17,060 nt of DNA from JBKQHQ01 sp052148715 (GTDB lineage Bacteria > Pseudomonadota > Alphaproteobacteria > Rhizobiales > Xanthobacteraceae). The notes below the pieces were generated by a model. The model was given only the letters and a program-made list of their open reading frames with translations. It ran no database searches and was not told the origin of the DNA. Below, one piece after another: positions 14,308-17,060 of the stretch (positions are counted from its first letter, which is position 1; every line of letters starts with the position of its first letter). The DNA is taken from contig JBKQHQ010000149.1 of assembly GCA_052148715.1 (NCBI GenBank), forward strand, positions 1-17,060. Reading direction: 5' to 3'. A program made the translations under genes and the position numbers.

Positions 14308-15697
14308 AGCGGCGCGCCAGCTTGCCAGTCGCCGCGACCTCGAGCGAGGCTACGAACTGGATCGCTGCCGGAATCTTGTGCTCGGGCAGCGCCGCCTGAC
14401 AGGCCTGCAGGATCTCGCGCTTCACCTCGGCGGGCGGCGCTCCGGCCAGCCCTTCGGGGTCGGCGCGCAGGACCACGTCGGCGACGACGATCGCGCCAGT
14501 GATCGGATTCTTGCGCGAGCGGACGAGCGACATGCGCACGGCCGGATGGCGATTGATCACCGCCTCGACTTCCTCGGGATGTACCTTGAGCCCGCCGACA
14601 TTGATGATCCCGCCTTGGCGGCCGATGAAGTAATAGCGGTCCGAGCGCAGCTCCACGATGTCGCCGGTGTCGACGAAGCCGTCGGCATCCATCAGCGCTG
14701 CGGCTTCCTCCCCGACATAGCGGGAGGCGGTGCGTACCGAGCGGATGCGCAGCGTGCCGTCCAAAATCTTCATCTCGACCTCGCCGCGGCCGGGGCCGAT
14801 CAGATCAGCCGGAAAACCCTCGCGGCCGTCGTTCACGGCAAAGCCGACGCCCGCCTCGGTCGACGCGTAGGCATGGGCGACGACGGCCTGCGGATAGACC
14901 GCGCGCAAGCCATCGAGGATCGCCTGGTCGGCGATCTCGCCTGACAGGCGCACATAGCGCGGTGACATCAGATGGGCCGCCGGGCTCATGACCAGCCGGC
15001 GCCAATGCGAGGGCGTGCCGGAGACGTGGGTTGCCCCATGCGCGCCGAGCCGCGCGAGATGCTCGGCGAAGGGCTCGCCGCAGCAGGAGAGCACGAACGA
15101 TCCGCCGCCGAGGAGGGCGCGGAAGAGGATTTGCAGGCCGCCGTAGCGGCGAATGTCGTAGAACGTGCCCCAGACCTGGGGGCCATCCGGCTTGTGCGCC
15201 CGGCTCGGCGCGGTGAGGCCGGCCTGGCTGTGCATGACGAGCTTCGGCCTGCCGGTCGTGCCCGACGTAAGCAGCACCCATTCGGTCCGCAGCCGCTCGC
15301 GCGGCAGCCGGTCGGTTGGGCTGACCTGCGGCCGGCAGGTGACGTGCAGCGCGGCGCCGAGCGCCGCGAAGGCACTCCCGTCGCCATCCGAGACGATGGC
15401 GTCGACGCCGGCATCGGCAACCACTGAAACCAAATGCTCGGATTTCAGGTCGCCCGGGCAGAGCGTGATCCGCCGCGCGATACCATCGAGCTCGATCAGC
15501 GCAAGCGCCGTCGTGAGCTGCTCGTTCGTCGCCACCAGCACCGAGCGTCCGGCAAGCTGCCCCAGCCGGCCGTCGAGGCCCGAGCCGTGTGCGAGGTCGC
15601 CGAGCGCGACGCGCCCGTTGGCGGCGAACAGAAAGCGGTTGGAATCGGCAAGAGCGTCGAGCTCGTCCCGCAGCGAGGCAGGTTCAGTGCGCGGCAT
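14300..15697 (-). CDS. AMP-dependent acyl ligase, probably loading the adjacent ACP
   Basis: A 465-residue ANL-superfamily enzyme, short for the family. The P-loop is LTSGTTGRPK (143-152), followed by HAYASTEAG (275-283), VDTGDIV (342-348), GRQGGIINVGGLKVHPEEVE (359-378) and the C-terminal Lys459 in ATGKLARR. The N-terminal part is reduced and diverged, as in stand-alone ligases that work on carrier proteins rather than CoA. Overlaps with the ACP gene (14 bp) and the SDR gene (8 bp) support the idea that it charges that ACP. A CoA ligase role cannot be excluded. The substrate may be a fatty, hydroxy or aromatic acid; nothing in the visible motifs decides this. Confidence 0.88.
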   Translation of the reverse strand: MPRTEPASLRDELDALADSNRFLFAANGRVALGDLAHGSGLDGRLGQLAGRSVLVATNEQLTTALALIELDGIARRITLCPGDLKSEHLVSVVADAGVDAIVSDGDGSAFAALGAALHVTCRPQVSPTDRLPRERLRTEWVLLTSGTTGRPKLVMHSQAGLTAPSRAHKPDGPQVWGTFYDIRRYGGLQILFRALLGGGSFVLSCCGEPFAEHLARLGAHGATHVSGTPSHWRRLVMSPAAHLMSPRYVRLSGEIADQAILDGLRAVYPQAVVAHAYASTEAGVGFAVNDGREGFPADLIGPGRGEVEMKILDGTLRIRSVRTASRYVGEEAAALMDADGFVDTGDIVELRSDRYYFIGRQGGIINVGGLKVHPEEVEAVINRHPAVRMSLVRSRKNPITGAIVVADVVLRADPEGLAGAPPAEVKREILQACQAALPEHKIPAAIQFVASLEVAATGKLARRYA

Positions 15698-15929
15698 GTT
15701 CGTAGACCCTAACGAAATCGCCGAGGGTCACGGGAAAATAGACATCGTCGGAGGCCGTGAACGGATCGACCCCGAGCGCGTCCTCGAGCCGCGCGACGAG
15801 GATCGCAAAGCCGAGCGAGTCGAGGCCGGAATCCAGCAGGATCAGATCATCGGTTAACGGCAATAAACGCTTTTTCTGCTCGTCCGCGACCTGCTGCATC
15901 TCGGAAAAGATCGTCTGCTTTACCGACAT
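15684..15929 (-). CDS. Stand-alone acyl carrier protein
   Basis: An 81-residue ACP-like protein from an ATG at 15929; a GTG directly before it, at 15932, would add one residue. The phosphopantetheine attachment site is LLDSGLDSLGFAILVARLED, with Ser38 in the DSL triad. It is acidic and helical throughout, with an ALGVDPF segment typical of carrier domains. It is not the fatty-acid-synthase AcpP, whose motif is GADSLD. It resembles carriers dedicated to secondary or lipid-tailoring pathways. It is the first gene of the ACP-ligase-SDR operon and overlaps the ligase by 14 bp. A phosphopantetheinyl transferase is not encoded here and must come from elsewhere. Confidence 0.88.
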   Translation of the reverse strand: MSVKQTIFSEMQQVADEQKKRLLPLTDDLILLDSGLDSLGFAILVARLEDALGVDPFTASDDVYFPVTLGDFVRVYEHAAH

Positions 15930-15986
15930 CACGCAATCCCACGCATTTTTTTACAGATTTCGGATATACTCGGGTCAACAAATGAG

Positions 15987-16003
15987 TACAAGTTAACCTT
16001 GTA
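15987..16003. promoter_or_regulatory. Palindrome TACAAG-5-CTTGTA between the divergent ACP and GNAT genes
   Basis: Perfect 6-bp arms separated by TTAAC lie midway in the roughly 90-bp gap, in A/T-rich DNA. On the minus strand TTGACC copies occur on either side, and on the plus strand TATACT (15965-15970) is a plausible -10. A symmetric site here could control both directions at once. No regulator gene is nearby. Confidence 0.45.
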
Positions 16004-16020
16004 ATTATGGTCAATGTTGC

Positions 16021-16899
16021 ATGTCTACCCGGCCCCCAACACAAATCCGCTCGCGCCAGATCGGCGAGGCCGACATCGGCGCCGTGGTCGAGCTGCTGCT
16101 CAAGGGGTTTGGCAAGCGCCGCAACCGAGCCTTCTGGCTCACCGTCCTCGATCGCCTGACGCACAACGCGACGCCGCCGGGCCTGCCCAAATACGGCTAT
16201 GTGCTGGAGAGCGACGGCACCCTCGTCGGCGTCGTCCTGCTGATCTCGACGGTGATCGAGAACGCGGGCGCGTCGACCACGCGCTGCAACGTGTCGAGCT
16301 GGTACGTGGAGCCCGAATTTCGCGGCTACGCGCCGCTGCTCGCCGCGCAGGCGACGAAGCACCCGAACGTCACCTATCTGAATATTTCCCCCATGCCACA
16401 CACGCGACCGATTGTCGAAGCGCTCGGTTATGAGCTTTACAGCCGTGGCGTCTTCATCGCCGCTCCGCTGCTGCAGGCGCCGTTCGGCGGCGGTGAAACG
16501 CGCATCATTGACGCCGGCGCGCCGCCGGAGGGGTTGCACGAAACCTTTGAGCAAAAGCTCCTGGCGGACCACGCCACCTGCGGCTGCATCAGTTTCTGGT
16601 GCGTCCGCTCCGAACGCGCCTACCCGTTCGTCTTCCGGCCGCGGCTCGTCAACGGCCTCATCCCCTACGCGCAGCTCGTCTATTGCCGCGCCGTCGATGA
16701 TCTCGTCCGCTTCGCCGGCCCGATCGGCGGGGCGCTCGCCCAGCGCGGATGGCCCCTCATCATGATCGACGCCAACGGCCCGATCCGGGGCCTCCCCGGC
16801 AAGTATCTGCGCGACGTGAAGCCAAAGTATTTCAAGGGCCCCGACCGGCCGCGCCTCGGCGACCTGGCCTATACGGAGACGGCGTTGTTTGGTGTGTAG
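16021..16899 (+). CDS. GNAT-like N-acyltransferase of unknown acceptor
   Basis: A 292-residue protein. The N-terminal 150 residues look like a GNAT fold. RQIGEADIGAVVELLLKGF opens it, YGYVLESDGTLVGVVLLIS gives the central strands, SSWYVEPEFRGYAPLLAAQA resembles the acyl-CoA-binding loop in a degenerate form, and PIVEALGYELYSRG is the usual closing segment. The C-terminal half (about 155-292) is not recognised and may bind the acceptor; it contains WPLIMIDANGPIRGLPGKYL. There is no signal peptide or membrane segment. It is divergent from the ACP-ligase-SDR operon across a palindromic site, which suggests, without proof, that it transfers the ACP-bound acyl group. The ATG has no clear ribosome site. 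Its stop codon overlaps a REP palindrome. Confidence 0.75.
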   Translation: MSTRPPTQIRSRQIGEADIGAVVELLLKGFGKRRNRAFWLTVLDRLTHNATPPGLPKYGYVLESDGTLVGVVLLISTVIENAGASTTRCNVSSWYVEPEFRGYAPLLAAQATKHPNVTYLNISPMPHTRPIVEALGYELYSRGVFIAAPLLQAPFGGGETRIIDAGAPPEGLHETFEQKLLADHATCGCISFWCVRSERAYPFVFRPRLVNGLIPYAQLVYCRAVDDLVRFAGPIGGALAQRGWPLIMIDANGPIRGLPGKYLRDVKPKYFKGPDRPRLGDLAYTETALFGV

Positions 16900-16977
16900 G
16901 ATGGGTTGAGCTCTTTGCGAAACCCATCATCTGACGATGCGCTGGGATGGGTTTCGCGAAGAGCTCAACCCATCCTT
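16896..16977. repeat. Large REP/BIME palindrome overlapping the GNAT stop codon
   Basis: Two 30-bp arms (16899-16928 and 16946-16975) are inverted copies with one mismatch, separated by 17 nt. The left end reads GTAGGATGGGTTGAGC and uses the TAG stop of the preceding gene as part of its GTAGG head. The arm also matches the single element at 185-218. As RNA it would form a long stable hairpin and could end or stabilise the GNAT transcript. Confidence 0.85.
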
Positions 16978-17017
16978 GTACGACGGAGCACGTTGGAATG
17001 AGCGGCGAAAAAAAATC

Positions 17018-17060
17018 CTACGCTGCCGCAACCCGCAGCTTGTGGCCTTGGCCGTGCGCA
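17018..17060 (-). CDS. Possible C-terminal end of a minus-strand gene (partial)
   Basis: Reading in from the right edge on the minus strand gives a short frame ending HGQGHKLRVAAA and a TAG at 17020-17018, followed by a T8 run. It reads like a basic protein tail, but 13 codons are too few to identify. A plus-strand alternative from ATG at 16998 (MSGEKKSYAAATRS) is also open to the edge. The choice cannot be made from this window. Confidence 0.3.
   Translation of the reverse strand, partial: AHGQGHKLRVAAA

Overview
The window reads as a chromosomal segment of a high-GC alphaproteobacterium, probably of the Hyphomicrobiales (Bradyrhizobium/Rhodopseudomonas-like). This is an inference from base composition, the Bug/TctC receptor, a metY preceded by a SAM-II-like leader, the CelD/BcsL-type acyltransferase and abundant short palindromic intergenic repeats. 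No rRNA, tRNA or CRISPR array was seen.

Layout, left to right. 1-231: palindromic repeats only. 232-1702 (minus): a cupin protein followed by a secreted TctC/Bug solute receptor. 1872-4126 (plus): a CAP-domain lipoprotein and an acetyl/medium-chain acyl-CoA synthetase. 4157-5506 (minus): a more A/T-rich island holding a RES-Xre toxin-antitoxin pair. The antitoxin start overlaps the stop of a small coiled-coil reading frame that appears frameshifted. 5616-8175 (minus): a polysaccharide flippase and a BcsL-type acyltransferase. 8286-10713 (minus): metY-metA, the direct-sulfhydrylation methionine route, behind a SAM-II-like riboswitch. 11003-12817 (plus): a FATP-type long-chain acyl-CoA synthetase, divergent from metY. 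12821-13574: a REP-associated tyrosine transposase (RAYT) between two inverted, closely similar 70-bp repeats. 13585-15929 (minus): a compact acyl carrier protein - AMP ligase - SDR operon. 16021-16899 (plus): a divergent GNAT-like acyltransferase. The right end holds another REP palindrome and possibly the tail of a further minus-strand gene.

Two points deserve most attention. First, the ACP/ligase/SDR operon faces a GNAT-like protein across an 88-bp intergenic region with a perfect 6-5-6 palindrome; together they could load an acyl group on a dedicated carrier, adjust it and transfer it to an unknown acceptor. Second, four REP-like elements all lie within about 15 nt of a stop codon, with their GTAGG end pointing back at the gene they follow, and two of them bracket the RAYT. 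All functions are assigned by reading motifs; no database search was possible.
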